Shown here one piece after another: positions 33,195 through 42,219 of a stretch of 64,000 bases of DNA. The stretch spans positions 2,515,575 through 2,579,574 of the forward strand of contig RHLH01000001.1 in the NCBI GenBank assembly GCA_003712165.1. The letters run 5' to 3'. Origin of the DNA: Phycisphaera sp. (GTDB taxonomy: Bacteria > Planctomycetota > Phycisphaerae > Phycisphaerales > UBA1924). The notes beneath the pieces are model-generated. The model was not told the origin of the DNA and did no database searches. It saw only the letters and a program-made list of their open reading frames with translations. Numbering within the stretch: position 1 is the first letter of the stretch; each line of letters opens with the position of its first letter. The position numbers were made by a program, and so were the translations under genes.

Positions 33195-35657
33195 TTATTG
33201 CTTGCTAGCGAAGGTCCTGGAGTGAAGCGCCAAACCGAGCACCGTAAGCGAACTGACGGGCATGAGAAACGCTGCAACGAGCGGGGTCAGCAGCCCGCCG
33301 GCAGCCAGACAAGCCGCGACCGCGTTGTAGCCCAGACTCACACCCAGACACCGCCTGACAGCCGAGACGGTCCGGCGAGCACCGCCCAGAATCGCGGGCA
33401 CTTGCTCAAGTTGGTCATCGATGATGTACGAGTGGGCGGCCGCGAGCGATGCCTCGGCACCTCCCTGCAGAGCGATCCCGAACGAAGCGTTCACAAGAGC
33501 GGAAGCGTCATTGACACCGTCGCCAACCATCACGACCGGGCCTCGCTCTTTGAACGCCTTGACCCGTTCGACTTTGCCTTCGGGGCTCACCCCACCGATC
33601 GCGAGATCGGGTTCGATCCCGACCTGTGCCGCCACGGCGCTGACGACCTCCTGCCGGTCACCCGAGAGCATCCCAACGCGCCAGCCCATCGAGCCGAGCC
33701 TCTCGACGACCGTTCTCGATTCTGAACGGATCTCATCGCCCAGCACCGCGACAGCGCGGACCCGATCACCCACTGCGACGAAGATCGGCGTGTTGCCGAG
33801 CGCCGCCTCGCCGGAAGCCGATTGGAGCAACTCTCTCCCGGGTGCGACCTGCTCGGTTTCCATGAGAGCGAGAGATCCAACACAGACACGGTTGCCATCG
33901 ACAAAGCCGACCACACCCTGCCCGGTGCGGTGCTCGACATCGGTCACAGCGAGCGAATCATCTTCATCGAGTGACGCGATCACGCGTGCGATCGGGTGCG
34001 TCGCGCCCCGCTCGAGAGCCGCGGCTTGCCGCTTGCTGCTTTCATCACCGATCCACTTCACACATGTGAACGTGCCCTTGGTCAGGGTTCCGGTTTTGTC
34101 GAGAAGAACCGTGCCGGGCCTTGTGATATCTTCGAAAGCGCCGGCTCCCTTGACGAGCACGCCTGACTTCGCCGCACGCCCGACCGAGACCGCTGTCACG
34201 AGGGGCGTGGCGAGCGCAAGAGCGCACGGGCAGCACACGATGAGCAGCGCCGTCGCGTGCTCGATCGCTCCCTCGGCTCCCTTCGGGACCCAATAGGCGA
34301 ACGTTGCCAGCGCGAGCGCCATCACAACAACGACGAAAGCGCCCGCGATGCGGTCGGCCTGCCCGATCACCGGCGTCTGGAGTCTGGCGTGGCGCTCGAT
34401 GTCTCGCATCACCTTGCCGAGCCGAGTCTGATCCCCCACCGCCTCGGCGAGCACGCGGATCGGCGCAGCGATGTTGACCGAACCAGCCGCGACCCGGTCA
34501 CCCTGCGAGACGCCTACAGGCCTCGACTCTCCGGTCATGACCGATTCGTCCACCGATGACTTGCCCGAGAGGATCACCCCATCAACCGGCGCAGAATCCC
34601 CCGCGTGGACCTCGACGGTCATCCCGGGCGTCACCGCCTCGATGGGCTCTTGGGTGACCTCGCCCGATTCGCCGACAACGTGCGCGGTAGCCGGTGTCAG
34701 CGCAAACAGAAGCTCGAGTGCATCCGCTGCTGCCCGCTGGCCTCGCTGTTGGAACCAACGCCCAACGAGCAACAAGAATACAAGCATCGTGATCGAGTCG
34801 AAGTACACCTCGCCAGCGTCGCGCACGGCGTTAGCCACACCCGCGATGAGTCCGATCCCGAGAGCCAGCGCGATGGGCATGTCGAGATGCCACGTCCTCG
34901 TGCGGATGGCGGCGAGGGCGCCGATGAAAAACACTCGGCCGGGCCAGAGCACGCTCGCGACAGCCATCGCGGCGCTGATGAGCCTGAATGCGAGACGCGT
35001 GCCTGAATCGATCCCCTCGAACATCCCCGCGTAGAGCGCAATCGCCAGCAGCATCGAGTTACCCGCGAGCGCACCGGCGATCCCGATGCGGATGAGCGCA
35101 CGCCTGTCTTCGGCCCGCCTCGCCGAGCGATCGGATGATCGGCTGGGCGGATGAACCCGGTAGCCGAGCGAATCGATGACCTGCGCGATGCGTGAGAGCT
35201 TGACGTCGTCTTTGTTCCACGTGAGCGAAACGAGTGATCGCCCGAGATCGAGCCGTGCTTCGATGACCCCCGGGAGGATCTGAGGCACGCGTTCGACGAG
35301 CCACACGCACGCGGCGCAATGCACACCCTCGAGGTACACCTCGCACGACGATCGGCCCGCCTCTTCATCACTGACCACGTGCACGCGCTGGAACGCCTCT
35401 GCATCGAACTGCTCGTACCGGTTGCCCGTGGAACGCGCAGGCCTCGCATCCGCTTCAAGCCTCTCGCGTAGTTCGTAGTACGCGCCGAGCCCGCAAGCCT
35501 TGATCGCCTCATGCGCTGTCTCACACGCGGCGCAGCAGAACTGCTCTTCTCTGCTTGGCTCTATCAGCCCGCGGGGAACGGACAAGCCGCAGTGCGTGCA
35601 CGGGCACCGCTCGCTTGTGTGAGCGTCCAGCATGCTCGGATTAGCGGCCCGCGACAT
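33195..35657 (-). CDS. ccoI: Copper P-type ATPase for cbb3 oxidase assembly (CcoI/FixI)
   Basis: 820 aa. N-terminal Cys cluster (RCPCTHCGL, FCCAACETAHEAI) of the CcoI class, then a heavy-metal domain with GVHCAACVWLVE. Membrane domain with the metal-binding CPC in IVCCPCALALATP. Phosphorylation motif DKTGTLTKG, ATP-binding ATHPIAR and hinge MVGDGVNDASAL. It moves Cu(I) out of the cytosol for the CuB site of CcoN. The ATG at 35657 overlaps the SafE-like gene by 17 bp; an ATG at 35633 is the alternative start. Confidence 0.94.
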   Translation of the reverse strand: MSRAANPSMLDAHTSERCPCTHCGLSVPRGLIEPSREEQFCCAACETAHEAIKACGLGAYYELRERLEADARPARSTGNRYEQFDAEAFQRVHVVSDEEAGRSSCEVYLEGVHCAACVWLVERVPQILPGVIEARLDLGRSLVSLTWNKDDVKLSRIAQVIDSLGYRVHPPSRSSDRSARRAEDRRALIRIGIAGALAGNSMLLAIALYAGMFEGIDSGTRLAFRLISAAMAVASVLWPGRVFFIGALAAIRTRTWHLDMPIALALGIGLIAGVANAVRDAGEVYFDSITMLVFLLLVGRWFQQRGQRAAADALELLFALTPATAHVVGESGEVTQEPIEAVTPGMTVEVHAGDSAPVDGVILSGKSSVDESVMTGESRPVGVSQGDRVAAGSVNIAAPIRVLAEAVGDQTRLGKVMRDIERHARLQTPVIGQADRIAGAFVVVVMALALATFAYWVPKGAEGAIEHATALLIVCCPCALALATPLVTAVSVGRAAKSGVLVKGAGAFEDITRPGTVLLDKTGTLTKGTFTCVKWIGDESSKRQAAALERGATHPIARVIASLDEDDSLAVTDVEHRTGQGVVGFVDGNRVCVGSLALMETEQVAPGRELLQSASGEAALGNTPIFVAVGDRVRAVAVLGDEIRSESRTVVERLGSMGWRVGMLSGDRQEVVSAVAAQVGIEPDLAIGGVSPEGKVERVKAFKERGPVVMVGDGVNDASALVNASFGIALQGGAEASLAAAHSYIIDDQLEQVPAILGGARRTVSAVRRCLGVSLGYNAVAACLAAGGLLTPLVAAFLMPVSSLTVLGLALHSRTFASKQ

Positions 35658-36393
35658 CGCTCAGCCCCGTGTCGATATGTGTGATCTCACCGGCCTGCTC
35701 GTGCGTGGGAAGCATGTGCCCGGTCCGGCCCACCGCCGTCAGCACACCCATCGTGACGATCGCGATCGCCATCGCAGCCGGGACGTACCTGCGCAGCGCG
35801 CCGCTGAGAGTCTGCACGCCCGTGCCGACCGCGACCATCACCGGGAGCGTGCCCACCCAGAACGCAGCCATAGTCAGAGCGCCGGAGACGGGGTGGCCCG
35901 TACCCGCCGCGACGAGCGCGAAGGCGTAGAGCCAGCCGCAAGGCAGCAGCCCGGTCATGAGTCCGATTACGAGAGACCGGCGGACCGGGGTCAGCTTCGA
36001 GGCCAAGGCGTGCGCCCGCACGAACAATGTCTGCATAAACGACGGCGCGTGCGCCTTGGGCAGCCTGACGCCCGCGATCCGCAGGAGAGAGATCAGCCCC
36101 ATCGTGATCATCGTAACCGCGGCGAGCAGCACCGCTGCCTTGTGGAGTCCCACGGATTCACCGCCGAGATCGACCGCCTGGCCCGCGAATCCGAAGCCCG
36201 CGCCGATGAGCGAGTACACCCCGAGCCGCCCGAGGTGGTACGCCGCCTGGAGCTTTGTCTTCGAGACGTCGTGCTCGTGCCCGACGCCGACCGCCATCGC
36301 GACGAACGCGCCACACATACCCGCGCAGTGCAGGCTGCCCAGCACGCTCGCCGTGAGGACCGCGACGATCAGAGGCAAGAGTTCCGCGTTCAC
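35641..36393 (-). CDS. SafE/DsbD-like membrane protein of the cco cluster
   Basis: 250 aa, six membrane helices, from a GTG that directly follows the fixH stop. Signatures SVLGSLHCAGMCGAFVAMAVG and GLMTGLLPCGWLYAFALVA contain paired Cys, as in the DsbD_2 (sulfite exporter TauE/SafE-type) family. This gene type often sits between ccoH and ccoI, where a role in copper or thiol handling for oxidase assembly is proposed. Confidence 0.88.
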   Translation of the reverse strand: MNAELLPLIVAVLTASVLGSLHCAGMCGAFVAMAVGVGHEHDVSKTKLQAAYHLGRLGVYSLIGAGFGFAGQAVDLGGESVGLHKAAVLLAAVTMITMGLISLLRIAGVRLPKAHAPSFMQTLFVRAHALASKLTPVRRSLVIGLMTGLLPCGWLYAFALVAAGTGHPVSGALTMAAFWVGTLPVMVAVGTGVQTLSGALRRYVPAAMAIAIVTMGVLTAVGRTGHMLPTHEQAGEITHIDTGLSDVAGR

Positions 36394-36906
36394 TCAGTTC
36401 GTCCATTCATCCACGGATGCCGTGAAAACGTTGTCGCCCGAAGTCACCCGGAGACGGACCGTCCACTTGCCGTCACGCGAGAGCGGCTGGCCGGCCGAAT
36501 ATCGGCCCGGCGCAATCTCTACGAGATCAAAGCTGTACGTGTCCGATCGCCGGGCGTTGTGGTACACGAACGCCTCGACGCTCGCTCCTTCCACCGCGTT
36601 ACCTTCCGGATCACTGATCAGGACCATCACGGAGCGTTCGCCCTTGCCGTCAACCGACTTTGAAAGGTCAACGTCGGCGGTCCACCCGAGGTTCTTGTTG
36701 GCCTGCATCTGGGCCGCGGTTTCGTCCCAGGCGACCGCCTTTGCGAAGTAGTCTTCTTCCAGGCCGAACGACGGGTCGTTTGTCGCGACGGTCACGGTGA
36801 TCGCTCCCATCGTCAGGCTCAGCCCGATCAGCACAAAGACCAACCCCGGGAAGGGCCAGAACACGCGCGGGTGCTCGCCCTTCTTCTGTTCGGCTTGCTC
36901 ACTCAT
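36394..36906 (-). CDS. ccoH: FixH/CcoH family protein
   Basis: 170 aa. N-terminal membrane helix (FWPFPGLVFVLIGLSLTMGAITVTV), then NDPSFGLEEDYFAKAVAWDE, the FixH hallmark, and a periplasmic beta-sandwich (SVMVLISDPEGNAVEGASVEA, GRYSAGQPLSRDGKWTVRL). It assists cbb3 oxidase assembly and copper supply. Its start overlaps the ccoG stop by 8 bp. Confidence 0.93.
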   Translation of the reverse strand: MSEQAEQKKGEHPRVFWPFPGLVFVLIGLSLTMGAITVTVATNDPSFGLEEDYFAKAVAWDETAAQMQANKNLGWTADVDLSKSVDGKGERSVMVLISDPEGNAVEGASVEAFVYHNARRSDTYSFDLVEIAPGRYSAGQPLSRDGKWTVRLRVTSGDNVFTASVDEWTN

Positions 36907-38368
36907 CGTCGGCCTCCTCCTTCTCAGGCTGACGAGTGTTTGCGGACTCGTCGCCTGTGTAACGCGGCGCCATCATTCTGTATGTGACGTCCTTCTCGAA
37001 GCCCTCGTCATCCGTGATCCTGATCGTCACATCGCGCGAGCCCGACGGGAACGACGAACTGGGCGCCTTGAGCAGCATCGGTCGGCTCACCGTTTCTCGC
37101 GACACAACCGTGAACGCCTCGCCCGGCACCTCGACAACCCCGCTCTCCAGATCGACGAGACTGAACGTGTACAACGATTCGTCAGGCCTTCGGTTCTGGA
37201 CCTTCATCGTGACCGCGTTGACGACAGAGCCATCCTCCAGCACCGCGTAGGGAGCGCCCCGCTGGCGTAAGACAGACACGTACGCCGGGGCACGGGTAAT
37301 CAGGACGAACATAAACCCCGTGAAGAGCATGGTAATGATCGCCGGGTACAGCACGGTCCTGGGCCTGAGCAGCCTCGATCTCTCGCCGTCAAGCACCGCG
37401 GCCTGTGAGCCATACCGGATCAGGCCCCTGGGCTTGCCGATCTTGTCCATGACCGAATCGCACGCATCGATGCACTGAGCGCAGTTCACGCACTCAAGCT
37501 GCAGGCCATCGCGTATGTCGATGCCAGTCGGGCAGGTCGTGACACACATCTTGCAATCGATGCAGTCCCCGAGCGCCGGTTCTTCGGGCATGACTTTGAG
37601 CGAGACGTCTGTGGACCTTGCCTTTGACGCCCTCCGCTTCTTACCGCGGGGCTCGCCTCGATTCTCGTCATAGGTGATGATGAGCGAGTTCCGGTCGAGC
37701 ATGACGGACTGAAACCTGCCGTAGGGGCAGGCGACGATGCAGACTTGCTCGCGGAAGAACGCGAAGTCAAACATCATCAAGAACGTCGTGACTGCCATCA
37801 CAAGGAACGGGACCGGGTGGTTGAAGGGTGACCCGAGCATCCACCTGAATAGATTGTCCGTACCCACGAAGTACGCGATGAACGTGTTGGCCAGCGCGAA
37901 CGAGATCACGAGGTATGTGATGAGCTTCGCGGGCTTGCGCCAGCCTCCCTGCTTCTTCTTGCGCCCCGGAGCGCCCTCGAAGAACCGCTCGATCGGTCTG
38001 TACACGAGTTCGAGATACACGGTCTGCGGACAGCCCCAGCCGCACCAGACCCGACCGAACATCGCGGTCAGAAAGAAAATAGACAGGAACACTGTCAGAA
38101 CGATCAACGCGAGCAGCAGCGTGTCAGTCGGGTAGAGCGTCACTCCGAAGAACGTGAACTCCCGGTGGAGCAGATCAAGCAGGATCGGGGGCTTGCCCAT
38201 GATCCGAATGTGGGGAAGGGCGCAGAAGAACGCGATCAGAAGGTACCCGACGGCTCGTCTGCGGTTGAGAAACCGACCAGGTGATAGTTTCGGTTTCAGC
38301 CAACGCCTCGACCCGTCGGCGTTGAGCGTTGAAAGCACCTGCATGTCCGGAGTTGGAGCGTTCGACAT
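36899..38368 (-). CDS. ccoG: cbb3 oxidase accessory protein CcoG (FixG)
   Basis: 489 aa, polyferredoxin membrane protein. Several membrane helices; the motif VWCGWGCPQTVYLELVYRPIE; and two 4Fe-4S ferredoxin clusters with CIDCKMCVTTCPTGIDIRDG and CVNCAQCIDACDSVM. A C-terminal Ig-like IG_FixG domain follows. It is a cupric reductase that helps deliver Cu(I) to cbb3 oxidase. It lies 46 bp after ccoP. Confidence 0.95.
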   Translation of the reverse strand: MSNAPTPDMQVLSTLNADGSRRWLKPKLSPGRFLNRRRAVGYLLIAFFCALPHIRIMGKPPILLDLLHREFTFFGVTLYPTDTLLLALIVLTVFLSIFFLTAMFGRVWCGWGCPQTVYLELVYRPIERFFEGAPGRKKKQGGWRKPAKLITYLVISFALANTFIAYFVGTDNLFRWMLGSPFNHPVPFLVMAVTTFLMMFDFAFFREQVCIVACPYGRFQSVMLDRNSLIITYDENRGEPRGKKRRASKARSTDVSLKVMPEEPALGDCIDCKMCVTTCPTGIDIRDGLQLECVNCAQCIDACDSVMDKIGKPRGLIRYGSQAAVLDGERSRLLRPRTVLYPAIITMLFTGFMFVLITRAPAYVSVLRQRGAPYAVLEDGSVVNAVTMKVQNRRPDESLYTFSLVDLESGVVEVPGEAFTVVSRETVSRPMLLKAPSSSFPSGSRDVTIRITDDEGFEKDVTYRMMAPRYTGDESANTRQPEKEEADDE

Positions 38369-38414
38369 CGAGTTCCCTACTGCCCCACTACGAAGACCAT
38401 TATCTCAAATCAGC

Positions 38415-39038
38415 TCAGCCGTCACCGGCGTCACCGCTGTCCGCCTCGGGTTCGACCGGGGGCGGAGCGTCGGGCCACGGTTCCATCTGCTCGCCTTCGG
38501 GCGCGATACCCACCATCGGGCTTGTGCCCCTGAGCTTGGCGACGTACGACGAGAGCAGGATCACATCCTTCGGATGCAGGCGCTGCCCCCACGCCGGCAT
38601 CGCGCCCGCCGCAGCGCCGTTCTGGATCACCATGTGGATGTCTTCGATCGTCTTGATGCTCTTACCGAATTCATCGGTCAGGTTCGGGCCGACTGCTCCG
38701 CCGCCCTCGGCGCCGTGACAGAGCACACAGTTCCCTGCGAACACGCTCGCCGCGTAGTCCATCCAGGGCTCGCTTTTCGAGTATGAAGCGATTGTCATCG
38801 CGTCAGGCAGCAGATCGGGCAGCGTCTCAAACTTCTTCTTCTGTGCCGCGATCTTCTCGGTCTGATGCTTGTCTTCTGGTGTCGGCAGATACGGGCTGCC
38901 CGCGAAGGCCAGAACCGTGTAGAAGAAGCTAAAGACGATGAACAGGTAGAACAGGAAGTGCCACCAACCCGGGGTCGGATTGTCGAACTCCTGGATGCCG
39001 TCGTACTCGTGGTCGAGCACCTTCGGATCGTGCGGCAT
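38415..39038 (-). CDS. ccoP: cbb3 oxidase subunit III, short single-heme CcoP
   Basis: 207 aa. N-terminal EYDGIQEFDNPTPGWWHFLF with one membrane helix (28-47) identifies CcoP. Only one heme-c site is present, CVLCH (104-108), with a likely Met ligand in GAMPAWG (M147). Standard CcoP is about 300 aa with two heme-c domains, so this copy is a one-heme form. It feeds electrons to the CcoNO part. Its ATG overlaps the ccoQ stop (TAATG). Confidence 0.9.
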   Translation of the reverse strand: MPHDPKVLDHEYDGIQEFDNPTPGWWHFLFYLFIVFSFFYTVLAFAGSPYLPTPEDKHQTEKIAAQKKKFETLPDLLPDAMTIASYSKSEPWMDYAASVFAGNCVLCHGAEGGGAVGPNLTDEFGKSIKTIEDIHMVIQNGAAAGAMPAWGQRLHPKDVILLSSYVAKLRGTSPMVGIAPEGEQMEPWPDAPPPVEPEADSGDAGDG

Positions 39039-39232
39039 TACTTGGCCTCCCCATCGATGACACTCTTGTCATCATCGTCGTCAAGCGGAATTGAAGCGAT
39101 CTTGTGCGTCAGCGACTTCGGTGCCAGAAGCACACGAAGAGTCACGGCGATGAACACAACCGCGAAGATGATCAGCGCCACCTCGGCCCAGACATGCAGG
39201 TCGAGGAAACTCATGATGTCGGTCAGCCTCAC
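39038..39232 (-). CDS. ccoQ: cbb3 oxidase subunit CcoQ
   Basis: 64 aa if started at the GTG at 39232, which overlaps the ccoNO stop (GTGA) and has GGGAGGTGA just upstream; the ATG at 39214 is a weaker option. One membrane helix (EVALIIFAVVFIAVTLRVLLA) with a charged C-terminal tail DDDDDKS. CcoQ stabilises the oxidase core. Confidence 0.85.
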   Translation of the reverse strand: MRLTDIMSFLDLHVWAEVALIIFAVVFIAVTLRVLLAPKSLTHKIASIPLDDDDDKSVIDGEAK

Positions 39233-41541
39233 TGGTCACCTCCCTCAGCGATTTCCTCGCCCTCGGCTTCGGGCACCGCGTAGAGATCCGTCCCGAGCCT
39301 CTGCATGTACGCGATCAGCGCGATGATCTGCTTGTCCTCAAGAGGCTCAACGATCTCGACACCCGTGTTGCCTGTGCGGATCTGCTCTGCGATCTCCACG
39401 GCCTGTGCACGTGCCAGTTCCTCAGCACTCTTGACCGCCTCGCCGTAGGGCGTCCCGAGCATCGCGAGCCCCATGACGCGTGCCTGAATCTCTGCGTAGT
39501 TCAGGTCCTTCTGCGCGAGATGCTCGTAGCTGGGCATGATCGACCCACCGACCGTGCCGGGTGGATCGATGAAGTGGCCGTAGTGCCACGCGGCGTTGGG
39601 GTTCGTCACACCCTCGCGCCCGAGATCAGGCCCGATGCGCCTGCTGCCCCACTGGAACGGACGGTCGTACACGGTCTCGCCCGGCTTGGTGTAATCGCCG
39701 TAACGCTGCGTCTCCGCGTAGATCGGGCGGATCATCTGCGAGTGGCAGTTGTAGCAGCCCTCGGCGATGTAGATGTCACGCCCCGCAACCTCGAGCGGCG
39801 TGTAAGGCTGGACCGTCGAGATCGTTGTGACGTTCGATTTGATCAGGAACGTCGGGATGATCTCGAAGACCGACGCGACACTCACCGCGATCACGACCCA
39901 CACCGTGAACCGCACAGGCAGGCGCTCCCACCGGCGGTGCCAGTGGCCCTGCAGGAACCGGTCGCCCGCGTGCCCGATGCCGGCGTTGGCTGTCAGGCGT
40001 GACTGGGGAGGGGGACCGTCGTCGTAGTGCTTTGAGAGCGCCGGTGCCTGGTGCACGGGCACCTCGTACTTGGCGGGCCTGTTGCGCCAGGTCATGATCA
40101 GGTTGTACCCACCGATGCACGTGCTCACGAGGAAGAGCGTGCCGCCGATCGCGCGGATCCAGTAGAAAGGCATGAGCTTGGTGACGGTCTCGATAAAGCT
40201 CGGGTACATCAGTGACCCGCTCTCATCGAACGCGCGCCACATCAGGCCCTGGGTGATACCGGCGGTGTAGATCGAGATCACATAGAGAAGGATGCCGATC
40301 GTGCCCATCCAGAAGTGCATGCTCGCGAGCTTCATCGAGTACAACGACTTGGCCTGGAAGAGCCTCGGCGCGAGCCAGTAAAGCATGCCGAACGTCATGA
40401 ACGAGTTCCAACCCAGCGTGCCCGAGTGCACGTGCGCGATCGTCCAGTCCGTATAGTGGCTCAGCGCGTTGACCGTTTTGACCGAGAGCAGCGGGCCCTC
40501 GAACGTGGACATGCCGTAGAACGTCACACCCACGACGAAGAACTTGAGCACCGGATCGGCAGCGACCTTGTGCCAAGCGCCCCGGAGCGTGAGAAGGCCG
40601 TTGATCATGCCGCCCCATGAGGGCATCCAGAGCATGAGGCTAAAGACCATGCCGAGCGTCGATGCCCACTGAGGCAGCGCCGTGTAGTGCAGATGGTGCG
40701 GGCCGGCCCAGATGTAGATGAAGACCAGGCTCCAGAAGTGGATGATCGAGAGCTTATAACTAAACACAGGCCTGTTGGCGGCCTTGGGCAGGAAGTAGTA
40801 CATAAGCCCGAGGAAGGGCGTCGTTAGGAAGAACGCCACCGCGTTGTGGCCGTACCACCACTGCATGAACGCGTCCTGCACACCCGCGTACACCGGGTAG
40901 CTCTTCATGAGGTTCGAGGCGCTGGTAATCTCACCAGTCTTGATGAACTCGACGACACCGATCGGGATCCAGACGTTGTTGAAGACGTGCAGGATCGTGA
41001 CGGCGACAAGACTGGCGATGTAGAACCAGAGCGCGACATACATGTGCCGCTCGCGACGCTTGATCAGCGTCATCATGAAGTTCGTGCCGAAGAACCCGAG
41101 CCAGACAACCGCGATCGCAAGATCGATGGGCCACTCGAGCTCGGCGTACTCCTTGCCCTGCGTGATGCCGAGCGGGAGCGTGATCGCAGCACTGACGATG
41201 ATGAGCTGCCAGCCCCAGAAATGGAGCTTGCTGAGCGTGTCGGACCACATCCGTGCCTTGCACAGCCGCTGGGTCGAGTAGTAGACCGCGGTGAAGATGG
41301 CGTTTCCCGCAAACGCGAAGATCGCCGCATTCGTGTGCAGCGGGCGGAGCCTGCCGAAGGCGACCTCGGGGATCAGATTGAACTGCGGGAATGCGAGCTG
41401 GAACGCCAGAATCACACCGACGAGGAACGCGACAATTCCCCAGATCAGCGTCGCCCAGAAGAATTTCCGAACAATGGCGTCGTCGTACGAGAAGCTCTCG
41501 AGCTCGGTCCGACCACCCACCTCAGACTGAATAGCTGTCAT
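39229..41541 (-). CDS. ccoN: Fused cbb3 cytochrome c oxidase subunits I and II (CcoNO)
   Basis: 770 aa. Residues 1-500 are CcoN with 12 or more membrane helices. Ligands seen: H69 (RPLHTN, low-spin heme b), H232 (YGHNAV, CuB), H282 and H283 (GPHHLHYTA, CuB), and H370 and H372 (AHVHSGTLGWN, hemes b3 and b). A linker near 510-535 leads to a CcoO part with one anchor helix (545-565), the heme-c site CYNCH (596-600, then SQMIRP) and Met in IMPSYEHL (669). The fusion makes subunit stoichiometry fixed. The complex reduces O2 with high affinity and pumps protons. First gene of the cco operon. Confidence 0.96.
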   Translation of the reverse strand: MTAIQSEVGGRTELESFSYDDAIVRKFFWATLIWGIVAFLVGVILAFQLAFPQFNLIPEVAFGRLRPLHTNAAIFAFAGNAIFTAVYYSTQRLCKARMWSDTLSKLHFWGWQLIIVSAAITLPLGITQGKEYAELEWPIDLAIAVVWLGFFGTNFMMTLIKRRERHMYVALWFYIASLVAVTILHVFNNVWIPIGVVEFIKTGEITSASNLMKSYPVYAGVQDAFMQWWYGHNAVAFFLTTPFLGLMYYFLPKAANRPVFSYKLSIIHFWSLVFIYIWAGPHHLHYTALPQWASTLGMVFSLMLWMPSWGGMINGLLTLRGAWHKVAADPVLKFFVVGVTFYGMSTFEGPLLSVKTVNALSHYTDWTIAHVHSGTLGWNSFMTFGMLYWLAPRLFQAKSLYSMKLASMHFWMGTIGILLYVISIYTAGITQGLMWRAFDESGSLMYPSFIETVTKLMPFYWIRAIGGTLFLVSTCIGGYNLIMTWRNRPAKYEVPVHQAPALSKHYDDGPPPQSRLTANAGIGHAGDRFLQGHWHRRWERLPVRFTVWVVIAVSVASVFEIIPTFLIKSNVTTISTVQPYTPLEVAGRDIYIAEGCYNCHSQMIRPIYAETQRYGDYTKPGETVYDRPFQWGSRRIGPDLGREGVTNPNAAWHYGHFIDPPGTVGGSIMPSYEHLAQKDLNYAEIQARVMGLAMLGTPYGEAVKSAEELARAQAVEIAEQIRTGNTGVEIVEPLEDKQIIALIAYMQRLGTDLYAVPEAEGEEIAEGGDQ

Positions 41542-41558
41542 CGAGTCATGCTCCCTGC

Positions 41559-41571
41559 GGGCGAAACGCCC
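41559..41571 (-). other. Small hairpin in the ccoNO leader
   Basis: GGGCG-AAA-CGCCC lies about 8 bases upstream of the ribosome binding site of ccoNO. A three-codon reading frame (ATG at 41549) also overlaps the true start as ATGA. Either could tune translation; neither is proven. Confidence 0.3.
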
Positions 41572-41596
41572 TCATAACTAGCTCGGACTAGGCTCT

Positions 41597-41614
41597 AGTA
41601 AGGTTATCATTACT
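41597..41614. promoter_or_regulatory. Palindrome AGTAA-N8-TTACT upstream of ccoNO
   Basis: Perfect 5-bp arms with an 8-bp spacer, about 40 bp downstream of the predicted cco transcription start and in the region shared with the divergent Rrf2 gene. It may be an Rrf2 operator; this is inferred only from position. Confidence 0.4.
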
Positions 41615-41658
41615 GGATTGCCGTACGTGAGCCTGCATCTTGCTTCCATTTGTAGATA

Positions 41659-41686
41659 TATTTATGCTCTAATCTATCATCGTCAA
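41659..41686 (-). promoter_or_regulatory. Promoter candidate of the cco operon
   Basis: On the minus strand TTGACG (41686-41681), a 16-bp spacer and TAAATA (41664-41659) in the only AT-rich part of the divergent region. The -35 fits well; the -10 is weak. No clear FNR box (TTGAT-N4-ATCAA) was found. Confidence 0.45.
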
Positions 41687-41778
41687 GTATTGCAGACAAC
41701 TTTGGTCCAAATTCGGCGCATGCCGTTCAGTAGGCCGGCTAGGCTCTCCCAATAAAGGGCCTTTGGAGGTAGAGCTCT

Positions 41779-42216
41779 GTGTTCTCACGCACGACTGAAT
41801 ACGCCCTGAGGGCAATGGTGCTGCTCTCGCAGACCGAGGGGCGGGCGACCGCGACCGAGATCGCCGAGCAGACCAGAGTGCCTGTCCGCTACATGTCCAA
41901 AGTTCTGCAAACCCTGTCAGAGTCGGGTCTAGTCGATTCCCAGCGCGGCCCGAACGGCGGCTTCTGGCTCTCAAGAGTTGCCGAAGAGATCACGCTCCTC
42001 GATGTCGTTGACTGCTTCGAGCCTATCGAACGCATCACAAAGTGTCCCATTGATCTGCCTGAGCATTGCGATCACCTCTGCCCACTGCACATCGAGATGG
42101 ATCAACTCGCGAATATCGCGCGGGAACGCTTGGGCAGCACGACGCTCTCCTCGATGATGGACAAATCGATTGTTCCGCTCGGGCTGAAACTCAAGTCGCA
42201 CAAGAGCGACAACTAG
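41779..42216 (+). CDS. Rrf2-family regulator, probable Fe-S sensor
   Basis: 145 aa from a GTG with GGAGGT 8 bases upstream. Winged helix: YALRAMVLLSQTEGRATATEIA, VPVRYMSKVLQTLSESGLV, GPNGGFWLSR. Cysteines C79, C89, C97 and C101: the cluster loop reads KCPIDLPEHCDHLCPLH, that is C-x7-C-x3-C, unlike the C-x5-C-x5-C of IscR or NsrR. Rrf2 proteins with such a loop bind 2Fe-2S or 4Fe-4S clusters and sense iron, NO or oxygen. Being divergent from ccoNO, it is the best candidate regulator of the oxidase. Confidence 0.88.
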   Translation: MFSRTTEYALRAMVLLSQTEGRATATEIAEQTRVPVRYMSKVLQTLSESGLVDSQRGPNGGFWLSRVAEEITLLDVVDCFEPIERITKCPIDLPEHCDHLCPLHIEMDQLANIARERLGSTTLSSMMDKSIVPLGLKLKSHKSDN

Positions 42217-42219
42217 GCA

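Noticed and set aside
41542..41778. FNR/ANR box upstream of ccoNO
   Set aside because: No TTGAT-N4-ATCAA or close variant was found on either strand.
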